Of a DNA stretch of 64,000 bases, positions 55,278-62,978 are shown piece by piece. Both the position numbers and the translations under genes were made by a program. How positions within the stretch are numbered: position 1 is the stretch's first letter; every line of letters starts with the position of its first letter. Source of the DNA: Pseudomonas fulva (GTDB lineage Bacteria > Pseudomonadota > Gammaproteobacteria > Pseudomonadales > Pseudomonadaceae); contig NZ_CP082928.1 in assembly GCF_023517795.1 (NCBI RefSeq), positions 2,480,001-2,544,000 of the forward strand, in the 5' to 3' direction. Under the pieces are notes generated by a model. The model saw only the letters and a list, made by a program, of their open reading frames with translations. It was not told where the DNA came from and made no database searches.

Positions 55278-55871
55278 TTACAAACCCAGGCGCTGCTTGA
55301 GCAACTTCATGGCGATGGCGCGGTGGCTGAGCTGATTCTTGTCGGCCGCAGGCAGCTCGGCGCTGGAGCACTGGCGCTCCTCGACCCAGAACAGCGGGTC
55401 GTAGCCAAAGCCGTGCTCGCCGCGGGCTTCGTGGAGGATGCGGCCGTGCCACAGGCCTTCGCAGAGGATCGGCAGCGGATCGTCGGCATGCCGTACCAGG
55501 GCCAGGCAGCAGACGAACTGGGCGCCGCGCGCGGCATCCGGCACATCCTTGAGGGCCGCCAGCAGCTTGGCGTTGTTGGCGGCATCGCCCTGGCCATCGG
55601 CGTAGCGGGCCGAATAGATGCCCGGTGCGCCGCCGAGGAAGTCCACCGCCAGGCCGGAGTCGTCGGCCAGTGCCGGCAAACCGGACAGGCGCGAGGCGTT
55701 GCGGGCCTTGAGAATGGCATTCTCGACGAACGACAGGCCGGTTTCCTCCGGCTCCACCTGGCTGAATTCACCGACCGAGCGCAGGCGCACGCGGTCGCCG
55801 AGCATGGCTTGCAGTTCCTTGAGTTTGCCGGCGTTGTGGCTGGCGAGGACGAGTTCTGGGAAAGGCATCAT
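55278..55871 (-). CDS. rdgB: XTP/dITP diphosphatase RdgB
   Basis: A 197-residue house-cleaning nucleotide pyrophosphatase that removes dITP and XTP. The motif [12 protein letters not shown] near residue 9, [10 protein letters not shown] near 48, the catalytic Asp in [13 protein letters not shown] near 69, and GFGYDPLFW near 155 are canonical. Two tandem ATGs are possible; the first overlaps the stop of the DUF4426 gene (ATGA-type), suggesting coupling. It lies in the hemW-rdgB-metW-metX operon-like run. Confidence 0.94.
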   Translation of the reverse strand: MMPFPELVLASHNAGKLKELQAMLGDRVRLRSVGEFSQVEPEETGLSFVENAILKARNASRLSGLPALADDSGLAVDFLGGAPGIYSARYADGQGDAANNAKLLAALKDVPDAARGAQFVCCLALVRHADDPLPILCEGLWHGRILHEARGEHGFGYDPLFWVEERQCSSAELPAADKNQLSHRAIAMKLLKQRLGL

Positions 55872-56272
55872 GGCTCCGGAAAGAGTTCCTGGTTGAAGTC
55901 CAGGCGCTGGCCGTTCACCTGCAGGTTGAACAGCAGCACCTCACGGGATTGGAGGGGAAACTGCGCCAGGTAGGAAACGAATTCGCCCTCGCGCTGTTCG
56001 ACGAAGGTCAGCGTCTGGCCGTGGCCAAGCACGTTCTTCACCTCGCCGCTGATCTCTGCTGTCGTCGGCTTGCCGCCGCGCAGCACGCTGATGTTCAGCA
56101 CCCCCAGCGTGGCGCTGCGCACCAGGCCACTGGCCTGGGCGATCTGCGGCTGCAGGTAGTTGGCGTTGAAGGCGCTGTAATGCACCTGCAGGTCACCGAG
56201 GCGCTGCATGCGGTTGTCGGCCAGTGCCGGCAGGCCCAGGCTCAGAACGATCAACATGGCGAGCAGGCGCAT
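55868..56272 (-). CDS. DUF4426 secreted protein
   Basis: A 134-residue protein with a signal peptide (to about residue 21, ending ALA) and a beta-rich mature domain ([32 protein letters not shown]). It matches DUF4426, encoded between rdgB and metW in pseudomonads; function unknown. The start at 56272 gives the signal peptide; the longer frame reads through metW. Confidence 0.85.
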   Translation of the reverse strand: MRLLAMLIVLSLGLPALADNRMQRLGDLQVHYSAFNANYLQPQIAQASGLVRSATLGVLNISVLRGGKPTTAEISGEVKNVLGHGQTLTFVEQREGEFVSYLAQFPLQSREVLLFNLQVNGQRLDFNQELFPEP

Positions 56273-56280
56273 GGGGCGGC

Positions 56281-56901
56281 CTAGTTGGCGATGCGCACGT
56301 CGTGCGCATTGTGGCCGCTGATGCGGTAGATGCCGATCTCGCCCAGCAGATTCGGCCAGGCGCGGCTGGCCCAGCCATGCCGGTGCTCGCGGTCCACGGC
56401 CAGGCGATCGAGTACCCGGGCGCTCTGCTGGTGGCACAGGCGCTCGAAGTCCTCGAAGGTGCAGAAGTGGATGTTCGGCGTGTTGTACCAGGTGTACGGC
56501 AGGAAGTCGGAGACCGGCATGCGGCCCTTGCTGGCCAGGTACCAGCGGCAGCGCCAGTGGCCGAAGTTAGGAAAGGTGATGATGCAGGTCTTGCCGACGC
56601 GCAGCATCTCGGCCAGCACCTTGTCGGGAAAGTGCAGCGCCTGCAGCGATTGGGTCATGACCACCACGTCGAAGCTGTCGCTGGCGAAGTTGCCCAGGCC
56701 TTCGTCGAGGTTCTGTTCGATGACGTTGACGCCCTTGCCGATGCATTGGGCGATCTTGTCCGGGTCGATCTCCAGGCCGTAGCCGCTGACCTGCTTGTTG
56801 GCGCCCAGCCAGGCGAGCAGTTCACCGTCGCCGCAGCCCAGGTCGAGGACGCGGCTGCCGGCGGGAATCCATTCCTGGATGATCTCTAGGTCGGCGCGCA
56901 T
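56281..56901 (-). CDS. metW: Methionine biosynthesis protein MetW
   Basis: A 206-residue class I methyltransferase-fold protein. The SAM-binding motif VLDLGCGDGELLAWL is at about residues 19-33, followed by the VVVMTQSLQALHFPDKVL segment near 80. MetW works with MetX in pseudomonads to allow methionine synthesis; its precise chemistry is less certain. It starts 2 bp after the metX stop, so the two are co-translated. Confidence 0.94.
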   Translation of the reverse strand: MRADLEIIQEWIPAGSRVLDLGCGDGELLAWLGANKQVSGYGLEIDPDKIAQCIGKGVNVIEQNLDEGLGNFASDSFDVVVMTQSLQALHFPDKVLAEMLRVGKTCIITFPNFGHWRCRWYLASKGRMPVSDFLPYTWYNTPNIHFCTFEDFERLCHQQSARVLDRLAVDREHRHGWASRAWPNLLGEIGIYRISGHNAHDVRIAN

Positions 56902-56903
56902 GC

Positions 56904-58043
56904 TTATACCTCGATCCGTTTCATGTAGCTGGCAAAACCCTGCAGGTAGCGGGGGATCGGCATCAGGAAGGCGTCGTGGCCCTGGGGCGCATCGATCTCC
57001 AGGTAGCAGACGTTCTTGCGGGCGGCGAGCAGGGCGTCGACGATCTCCCGCGAGCGCGCTGGCGAGAAGCGCCAGTCGGTGGTGAACGACATCACGCAGA
57101 AGTCCGCCTTGGCCTTGGCCAGGGTCTTGGCCAGGTCGCCGTCGTGCTCGGCAGCCGGGTCGAAGTAGTCCAGCGCTTTGGTCATCAGCAGGTAGGTGTT
57201 GGCGTCGAAGCGCCCGGAAAACTCCTCGCCCTGGTAACGCAGGTAGCTCTCGACCTGAAATTCCACGCTGTGGAAGTCGTAGTTGAGCTTTTCGTTCTTC
57301 AGGCCGCGACCGAATTTCTCGCCCATGGCGTCATCGGACAGGTAGGTGATGTGGCCGACCATACGCGCCAGCATCAGGCCGCGCTTTGGGATCACGCCCT
57401 GGTCCTGGAAGTGCCCGCCATGGAATTCCGGGTCGGTGAGAATCGCCTGGCGCGCCACTTCGTTGAAGGCGATGTTCTGCGCCGAGAGCTTCGGTGCCGA
57501 GGCGATGGCCAGGCAATGACGCACGCGCTCCGGGTAGCTGATGGTCCACTGCATGGCCTGCATGCCGCCCAGGCTGCCACCGACTACGGCAGCCCACTGA
57601 TGGACGCCCAGCAGGTCGGCCAGGCGCGCCTGGCTGTTGACCCAGTCTTCCACGGTCATTACCGGGAAGTCGGCACCGAACGGCTTGCCGGTGGCCGGGT
57701 TGATGTCCGACGGACCGGTCGAGCCGTTGCAGCCGCCCAGGTTGTTGAGGCTGACGACGAAGAACTTGTTGGTATCGATCGGCTTGCCGGGGCCGATGCA
57801 GCTGTCCCACCAGCCCGGCTTGCGGTCGTCGACGCTGTGGTAACCGGCGGCATGATGATGGCCGGACAGCGCGTGGCAGATCAGCACCGCGTTGCTGGCG
57901 CTGGCGTTGAGCTCGCCGTAGGTTTCATAGGTCAGCTGGTAGTCGGCCAGGCTGCGCCCGCAGGCCAGCGCCAGCGGCTCGGCGAAGCGGGCGATCTGCG
58001 GCGTTACCAGGCCAACGGAGTCTTGAGGAAAAACAGTCGACAT
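56904..58043 (-). CDS. metX: Homoserine O-acyltransferase MetX
   Basis: A 379-residue alpha/beta hydrolase-fold enzyme that acylates homoserine in methionine synthesis; pseudomonad MetX proteins typically use succinyl-CoA (MetXS). The nucleophile Ser is in [10 protein letters not shown] near residue 154, the Asp in FTTDWRFSP near 312 and the His in QGHDAFL near 358 complete the triad, and [16 protein letters not shown] near 103 is typical. A riboswitch was not seen in the short upstream region. Confidence 0.93.
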   Translation of the reverse strand: MSTVFPQDSVGLVTPQIARFAEPLALACGRSLADYQLTYETYGELNASASNAVLICHALSGHHHAAGYHSVDDRKPGWWDSCIGPGKPIDTNKFFVVSLNNLGGCNGSTGPSDINPATGKPFGADFPVMTVEDWVNSQARLADLLGVHQWAAVVGGSLGGMQAMQWTISYPERVRHCLAIASAPKLSAQNIAFNEVARQAILTDPEFHGGHFQDQGVIPKRGLMLARMVGHITYLSDDAMGEKFGRGLKNEKLNYDFHSVEFQVESYLRYQGEEFSGRFDANTYLLMTKALDYFDPAAEHDGDLAKTLAKAKADFCVMSFTTDWRFSPARSREIVDALLAARKNVCYLEIDAPQGHDAFLMPIPRYLQGFASYMKRIEV

Positions 58044-58126
58044 CGACTCTGCTCGGCTAAGAAAAGGGATGTGGGAAAGTGCAGCAGTCTAAAGAGCGCG
58101 CCTGTCAGCGGCAAGGAAACTGCTGG

Positions 58127-58153
58127 CCGCGCTAGCCTAGCCCACTAGCGCGG
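58127..58153. other. Hairpin between dynamin-like gene and metX
   Basis: CCGCGCTAG and CTAGCGCGG form a perfect 9-bp stem around a nine-base loop, 13 bases after the dynamin-like stop and 84 bases before metX on the minus strand. No T run follows, so it is not a canonical terminator. Confidence 0.5.
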
Positions 58154-58165
58154 CGGCATCCGGGG

Positions 58166-60148
58166 CTATTCGGCACTGCCGATCGGACGCGGTATGCCCT
58201 TGAGGGTGACCACCTTGGCCTGGCGCTGGATGGGCGCCGGGCGGCGCATCACGCGCAGCATGTCGCCGGCCTGGCCCAGTTGCCCCTTGAGCTCCTCGGC
58301 ATACTGGGCCAGCTGCTGGTGGCGCTGGCGCCCGTGCTGGGTGTCCTGGGCCAGGGCCTTGAGGCGCAGCATGTGGCCTTCCAGCAACTGCTTGTGCTCC
58401 AGGGTGTGCTGCATCAGCGGCATCAGCGCCTCGTCGGCCCAGCGCTCGGCATCACGGCGCAGCCGGCGGTGCAGGCCGATGACTTCCTGCACCAGGGTGG
58501 CGAAGAAGCGGCGGCCGAGGCTGCGCTGCTCGGTCAGCAGCGCCTTCAGCCCCAGGCGGAAACGGTCGCCCTTCTTCTGCAGGTGGCGCAGTTCGCGCAC
58601 GTAGTCGGTCAGCTCGAAGCGCGGCGCATCGGTCGCCTGCAGCGGGTTTTCCTCGTTGTGCCGGCGGTAGATGGCCTCGACCATGCGGTTGGCCATGTCG
58701 GCATCGTGGGACAGGCTGTGCAGGTCGTCCTCGACGGCTGTGAAGAAATTCAGGATCGACTGGTTGATGCCCAGGGTCGTCCAGGCGCCGTTGAGCTGGC
58801 GCCGCAGCAGGGCGAGGTGGGCTTCGAGCTTTTCCGCCTGGGCGGAGGTCTTCAGGCGTTCGCCCTGGTTGCGCAGCAAACGCTGGTTGGTACGCAGCGC
58901 CACCAGGCGCTTGTGGTGCAGGGTGTGGTCGTCCTTGGTACGGCTGGTCAGCTCCATCAGCATCTGGCCGTTGTCCTGGCGGCGCTCGTCGAGCAGCTCC
59001 AGCTGTTCGTTGACCTTGGCCAGGCGCAGACCGAGCACGTGCTGGCTGTTGTTGAGCATGGCCAGCACCTGGCGCACCACCCGTTCCTCGAGCAGCTGTT
59101 CCTTTTGCGCCACGATGCGTTCGCAGAGCAGCGTCTCCAGCTCGGCCATCTGGCTGCGGGCCAGCAGCGCCGGGTCCTGGCGCACCTTGGCGAGCAATGC
59201 CTGTTTGGCCGACAGCGGCAGAACGTCCCGGCCGGCGATGCCCAGGTGGCGGGCGGCCTGCATGCGTACCCGCTCGATGGCGTTGGCCACGAAGGCCTCG
59301 CCGGCCAGGTCGTCCCACAGCACGTCGATCTTGTTCAGCACCGCGTACAGGCAGCCCTGGCGATCCTCGTCGAGCGGTTGCACGTGTTGCTGCCAGATAT
59401 CCAGGTCGCTGGCCGTCACGCCCGTGTCGGCGGACAGCAGGAAGATCACCGCCTGGGCGCTGGGCAGCATCGACAGGGTCAACTCCGGCTCGCAGCCCAG
59501 GGCGTTGAGGCCCGGTGTGTCGAGAATGCGCAGGCCCTGGCGCAGCAGCGGGTGATCGAAGTTGACGATGGCGTGGCGCCAGGCCGGTACCAGCACCTGG
59601 CCGGCTTGCTCGGTGCTTTCCAGGTTATCCGGGTGAAAGCCCAGGGCGATGGCCTTCTCCACCGGCATGCGCTTGCTGGCGGCGACCTGGGCGAAGGCCT
59701 TGGCCATGCCGTCCGGGTCGCTGGTGTCCAGGGCGACGTTCACCCAGTGGCGCGGCGTGCGCTTGAACTGCGCCACGCTGGCTTCGGCGATGCGCGTCTC
59801 GATCGGCAGCAGGCGGATATAGGGCTGCGCGGCGCCCGGATCGAAGAGAATCTCGGTCGGGCACATGGTGGTGCGCCCGGCCTGGGAGGGCAGCAGGCGC
59901 TGGCCGTATTCGGAAAAGAACAGGCTGTTGATCAGCTCGGTCTTGCCGCGGGAGAACTCGCCGACGAAGGCCAGGGTGATATGGTCGGTGCGCAGCAGGC
60001 GCAACGCCCGCTCCAGGCGCGCCTCGACACCCTCGCTGCTCAGCCGGTTATGGGCCAGCCAGCTGCGGTAGCGGGTGATCTCGCGGACCAGTTCGCGCTT
60101 CCAGGCGACGTAGGCATCGACCTGTTCACTGAGACGTTCCATGCTCAT
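58166..60148 (-). CDS. Bacterial dynamin-like GTPase
   Basis: A 660-residue dynamin-superfamily protein. G1 is GEFSRGKT (63-70), G2 the TT in GRTTMCPTE (91-99), G3 DTPG (210-213) and G4 NKID (272-275). The GTPase domain is followed by long helices (about 340-600; LEERRQDNGQMLMELTSRTKDD, LRRQLNGAWTTLG) as in the stalk of bacterial dynamin-like proteins, ending with a basic tail. Such proteins remodel or repair membranes. It has no partner dynamin gene, unlike many paired systems, and lies between metX and yggU. Confidence 0.88.
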   Translation of the reverse strand: MSMERLSEQVDAYVAWKRELVREITRYRSWLAHNRLSSEGVEARLERALRLLRTDHITLAFVGEFSRGKTELINSLFFSEYGQRLLPSQAGRTTMCPTEILFDPGAAQPYIRLLPIETRIAEASVAQFKRTPRHWVNVALDTSDPDGMAKAFAQVAASKRMPVEKAIALGFHPDNLESTEQAGQVLVPAWRHAIVNFDHPLLRQGLRILDTPGLNALGCEPELTLSMLPSAQAVIFLLSADTGVTASDLDIWQQHVQPLDEDRQGCLYAVLNKIDVLWDDLAGEAFVANAIERVRMQAARHLGIAGRDVLPLSAKQALLAKVRQDPALLARSQMAELETLLCERIVAQKEQLLEERVVRQVLAMLNNSQHVLGLRLAKVNEQLELLDERRQDNGQMLMELTSRTKDDHTLHHKRLVALRTNQRLLRNQGERLKTSAQAEKLEAHLALLRRQLNGAWTTLGINQSILNFFTAVEDDLHSLSHDADMANRMVEAIYRRHNEENPLQATDAPRFELTDYVRELRHLQKKGDRFRLGLKALLTEQRSLGRRFFATLVQEVIGLHRRLRRDAERWADEALMPLMQHTLEHKQLLEGHMLRLKALAQDTQHGRQRHQQLAQYAEELKGQLGQAGDMLRVMRRPAPIQRQAKVVTLKGIPRPIGSAE

Positions 60149-60256
60149 CGGTGGGTTCCCTGGCTGGGCATCGGCGTTGATGCGGGCTGCCGAGCATTAT
60201 GGGAGGGCACGCGGCGGCGTCAATGGCGGCTGCTCGCAATGGCACCTGATGGTCGT

Positions 60257-60553
60257 TCAGGTCGGGCGAGCGGTCAGGCCGAGTTCGGCGGGCAATGTGG
60301 CGGGTGCCTGGATGCGCACGCGCTTCTGGCGGCTCTGCTGGCCGCTCAGCAGGCTGACCTGGCTCTTGGCGACGCCAAAGGCGCCGGCCAGAAAGGCCAG
60401 CAGCTGTGCATTGGCCTTGCCGTCCACCGGCGGGGCGGTGAGGCGAATCTTCAGGCGCTCGCCGTGCAGCCCGGCGAAAGCGTCATTGCTCGCCTTGGGC
60501 TGCAGGTGGCAGTCGAGGATCAGCGCGTCGCCGTCCCAGCGGTAGAAACTCAT
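60257..60553 (-). CDS. yggU: DUF167 family protein YggU
   Basis: A 98-residue DUF167 protein with the conserved LQPKASNDAFAG, IRLTAPPVDGKANAQLLAFL and SGQQSRQKRVRI blocks. Function unknown. The ATG lies 12 bp from the edge of repeat B, so its ribosome-binding region overlaps or abuts that element; no strong independent site is visible. It is downstream of yggT on the same strand. Confidence 0.88.
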   Translation of the reverse strand: MSFYRWDGDALILDCHLQPKASNDAFAGLHGERLKIRLTAPPVDGKANAQLLAFLAGAFGVAKSQVSLLSGQQSRQKRVRIQAPATLPAELGLTARPT

Positions 60554-60565
60554 TGATTTCTAGAA

Positions 60566-60695
60566 CCTGTTCATGATCTCGCGAGCTAGAGCCCTACAAG
60601 GCAAAAACAGGCGAGGACGCGGAGTTTACGAGTTGTAAATGAGCAGTCCGAGCCTGTTTTTAACGCAGTAGGGCCGACGCGCAGCAGATCATGAG
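60566..60695. repeat. Structured intergenic repeat B
   Basis: CATGATCT (60572-60579) pairs perfectly with AGATCATG (60686-60693), and GCCCTAC (60591-60597) with GTAGGGC (60668-60674). The loops and core (CGCGAGCTAGAGC; AAAAACAGGCGAGGACGCGG; in yggT sense GCTCATTTA-N7-TAAACTCCGCG) are almost identical to repeat A. It ends 3 bp from the yggT stop codon. The outermost CCTGTT is not paired in this copy. Confidence 0.88.
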
Positions 60696-60698
60696 AGC

Positions 60699-61289
60699 TC
60701 AGATCGCCAGGCTCAGGCCGCTGAACATACCGGTACTGATCGCCAGGTTGCGGATCACCAGCATGTCGATCAGGTTGAGGATCAGGAACGCCACGATCGG
60801 CGACAGGTCCAGGCCACCCAGGTTGGGCAGGATGCGGCGGATCGGTGCCAGCAGCGGTTCGCAGATCTGGTTGACCAGCAGGGCGGCCGGGTTGTGGGTG
60901 CCCTGGGCGACCCAGGAGAGGATCACGCTGATGATCAGGGCGAAGAAGAACACCTTGAGCAGCAGGGCGGTGACGCCAATGATTGACCACACCAGGATCA
61001 GCAGCGGATCGCCGACGCCGACGCCCATCAGCATCAGGGTCAGGGCCATCAGCACGAACTGCACGATCAGCGCCAGCACCAGGGAGGCCAGGTCGAGGCC
61101 GCCGATGCTCGGGATGATCCGGCGCAGCGGCTTGAGCAGCGGGTGGGTGGCGCGCACGATGAACTGGCTGAGCGGGTTGTAGAAGTCCGCGCGGACCAGT
61201 TGCAGGATGAAGCGCAGCAGCACGATCAGCAGGTAGAAGCTGCCGATGGTCTGCAGGATGTAAACGGCTGCGGTGTTCAGACCGATCAT
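60699..61289 (-). CDS. yggT: YggT family membrane protein
   Basis: A 196-residue protein with two YggT repeats, each with two hydrophobic segments: one around residues 9-95 (FYLLIVLLRFILQLVRADFYNPLSQFIVRATHPLLKPLRR) and one around 110-190 with the matching LSWVAQGTHNPAALLVNQICEPLLAPIRRILP. The membrane-facing LLxPxRRI-P motif occurs in each half. Related proteins affect osmotic tolerance or division. It is downstream of proC by 11 bp. Confidence 0.9.
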   Translation of the reverse strand: MIGLNTAAVYILQTIGSFYLLIVLLRFILQLVRADFYNPLSQFIVRATHPLLKPLRRIIPSIGGLDLASLVLALIVQFVLMALTLMLMGVGVGDPLLILVWSIIGVTALLLKVFFFALIISVILSWVAQGTHNPAALLVNQICEPLLAPIRRILPNLGGLDLSPIVAFLILNLIDMLVIRNLAISTGMFSGLSLAI

Positions 61290-61300
61290 TGATTGTCTCC

Positions 61301-62119
61301 TTATTGACCCAGTTGTTCGGCCAGCTCGGCCGAGCGCCCGTCGGCGGCCGCGACGGCCTGCTCGACCAGGGCCTCGAAGCCGCCAGCCTGGAATGTCTTG
61401 ATCGCCGCCTCAGTGGTGCCGGCCGGCGAGGTGACACGGCGGCGCAGCTCGGCGGCGTCGACGTCGCTGTTCAATGCCATCTGCGCGGCGCCCAGGGCGG
61501 TCTGCATCGTCAGCCTGGCGGCGACGTCGCGGGGCAGGCCGAGCTTCTCGCCGCTGGCGGTCATCGCCTCGATCAGCAGGAAGAAGTAGGCCGGGCCGCT
61601 GCCGGACACGGCGGTGACCGCGTCGATCAGTTTTTCCTCGTCCAGCCATACCGCCATGCCGACGGCACCGAGCAACTGCTCGGCTTGCTGGCGCTGTTCG
61701 CCGCTGACCTGGGCATTGGCGTACAGGCCGCTGGCGCCCAGGCGCAGCAGCGACGGGGTGTTGGGCATGCAGCGCACGATGGCGCGCGGGCCGAGCCAGT
61801 TTTCCAGGCTGGCGCTGCTGATGCCGGCGGCGATGGAGACGATCAGCTGGCCGGCCTGCACATGGGGCGCCAGGTCCAGGCACACGTCCTTCATGACCTG
61901 GGGCTTGACCGCCAGGACGATCACGTCGGCGTCACGGCAGGCCTCGGCATTGCTCGCCACCACGTCGATACCGTGCTCGGCGGTGATCTTCTCGCGTTGC
62001 TCGGCGCCACGGTCGCTGGCGCGGATGGCGCCCGCCGGCAGGCCCTGGGCGAGCAGTCCGCCGATCAGGCTGGCAGCCATGTTGCCGGCGCCGATAAAGG
62101 CGATGCGGGGAGTGGTCAT
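61301..62119 (-). CDS. proC: Pyrroline-5-carboxylate reductase
   Basis: A 272-residue enzyme for the last step of proline synthesis. The NADPH-binding FIGAGNMAASLIGGLL motif lies at residues 8-23, ILAVKPQ-type VLAVKPQVM near 71, and the C-terminal signature (GSGPAYFFLLIEAMTASGEKLGLPRDVA) near 163-190 is intact. It follows yggS on the same strand and precedes yggT. Confidence 0.95.
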   Translation of the reverse strand: MTTPRIAFIGAGNMAASLIGGLLAQGLPAGAIRASDRGAEQREKITAEHGIDVVASNAEACRDADVIVLAVKPQVMKDVCLDLAPHVQAGQLIVSIAAGISSASLENWLGPRAIVRCMPNTPSLLRLGASGLYANAQVSGEQRQQAEQLLGAVGMAVWLDEEKLIDAVTAVSGSGPAYFFLLIEAMTASGEKLGLPRDVAARLTMQTALGAAQMALNSDVDAAELRRRVTSPAGTTEAAIKTFQAGGFEALVEQAVAAADGRSAELAEQLGQ

Positions 62120-62155
62120 GGTGAGGTTCCTGTCTAGAGGGTCGATATCGGTGAT

Positions 62156-62842
62156 TCAGGCCTTGCCGTAGTCGCGTTCGCCAAACAGCGCCGTGCCGAT
62201 GCGCACCCAGCTCGCGCCCTCGGCGATGGCCGCTTCGAGGTCGTGGCTCATGCCCATGGACAGGGTGTCGAGATCGAGGTTCAGCGCGTCCCGCAGTGCG
62301 CGCAGGCGGGCGAACGCCGCACGTTGCTCGGCCGCGTCATCGGTGGGCGCGGGGATTGTCATCAATCCGCGCAAACGCAGGTTGGGCAGTTGTGTAACCG
62401 CCTGTGCCAAGGCCGCGAGTTCCTCGGGCACGCAGCCGGACTTGCTCGCTTCGCCGCTGACGTTGACCTGCAGGCAGATGTTCAGGGGCGGTAGCTCGGC
62501 GGGGCGCTGGGCGCTCAGGCGTTCGGCGACTTTCAGGCGATCCACCGAGTGCACCCAGGCGAAGTGCTCGGCGATGGGGCGGGTCTTGTTGGACTGGATG
62601 GGGCCGATGAAATGCCAGGTCAGCGTCAGGTCTCCGAGCAGCGCCTGTTTGTCGAGCGCCTCCTGCAGGTAGTTCTCACCGAAATCCCGCAGGCCGGCCG
62701 CATGGGCTTCACGAATCGCCTCGGCGGGCTTGGTCTTGCTCACCGCCAGCAGCCCGACGGAGGAAAAATCCCGCTGCGAGGCTTGCGCCGCCTCACGGAT
62801 CCGCACACCGACCTTTGCAATATTCTCTGCTATCGTGGACAT
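62156..62842 (-). CDS. yggS: YggS family PLP homeostasis protein
   Basis: A 228-residue single-domain TIM-barrel protein that binds pyridoxal phosphate. The PLP lysine is in LLAVSKTKP (near residue 36), and HFIGPIQSNK near 80 and the C-terminal LSMGMSHDLEAAIAEGASWVRIG motif are canonical. It controls free PLP rather than catalysing a known reaction. The start at 62842 gives normal length; a longer frame upstream overlaps the divergent pilT promoter. Confidence 0.94.
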   Translation of the reverse strand: MSTIAENIAKVGVRIREAAQASQRDFSSVGLLAVSKTKPAEAIREAHAAGLRDFGENYLQEALDKQALLGDLTLTWHFIGPIQSNKTRPIAEHFAWVHSVDRLKVAERLSAQRPAELPPLNICLQVNVSGEASKSGCVPEELAALAQAVTQLPNLRLRGLMTIPAPTDDAAEQRAAFARLRALRDALNLDLDTLSMGMSHDLEAAIAEGASWVRIGTALFGERDYGKA

Positions 62843-62978
62843 TACCTGCGCCTGCCGCCTGAGCGTTTCTGCGGGCCCCACGGTGTTCTGCCAAGGGCGT
62901 GCTCGCGCAGCCGCCTGGTGATCCCCCAAGGCCCCAATCCTTAAGTTACGCGGCATTCTACCGTCATTAGGGAGTCCC

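Noticed and set aside
58044..58165. SAM riboswitch upstream of metX
   Set aside because: The region is short and lacks recognisable SAM-riboswitch cores; only a simple 9-bp hairpin is present.
58280..60556. 758-residue open frame opposite the dynamin-like gene
   Set aside because: Same antisense GC-bias artefact; the minus strand has all GTPase motifs.
55127..60695. Repeats A and B as integron attC sites or a retron msr-msd
   Set aside because: No RYYYAAC/GTTRRRY core-site pair at the ends, no gene cassettes, no integrase and no reverse transcriptase gene nearby.
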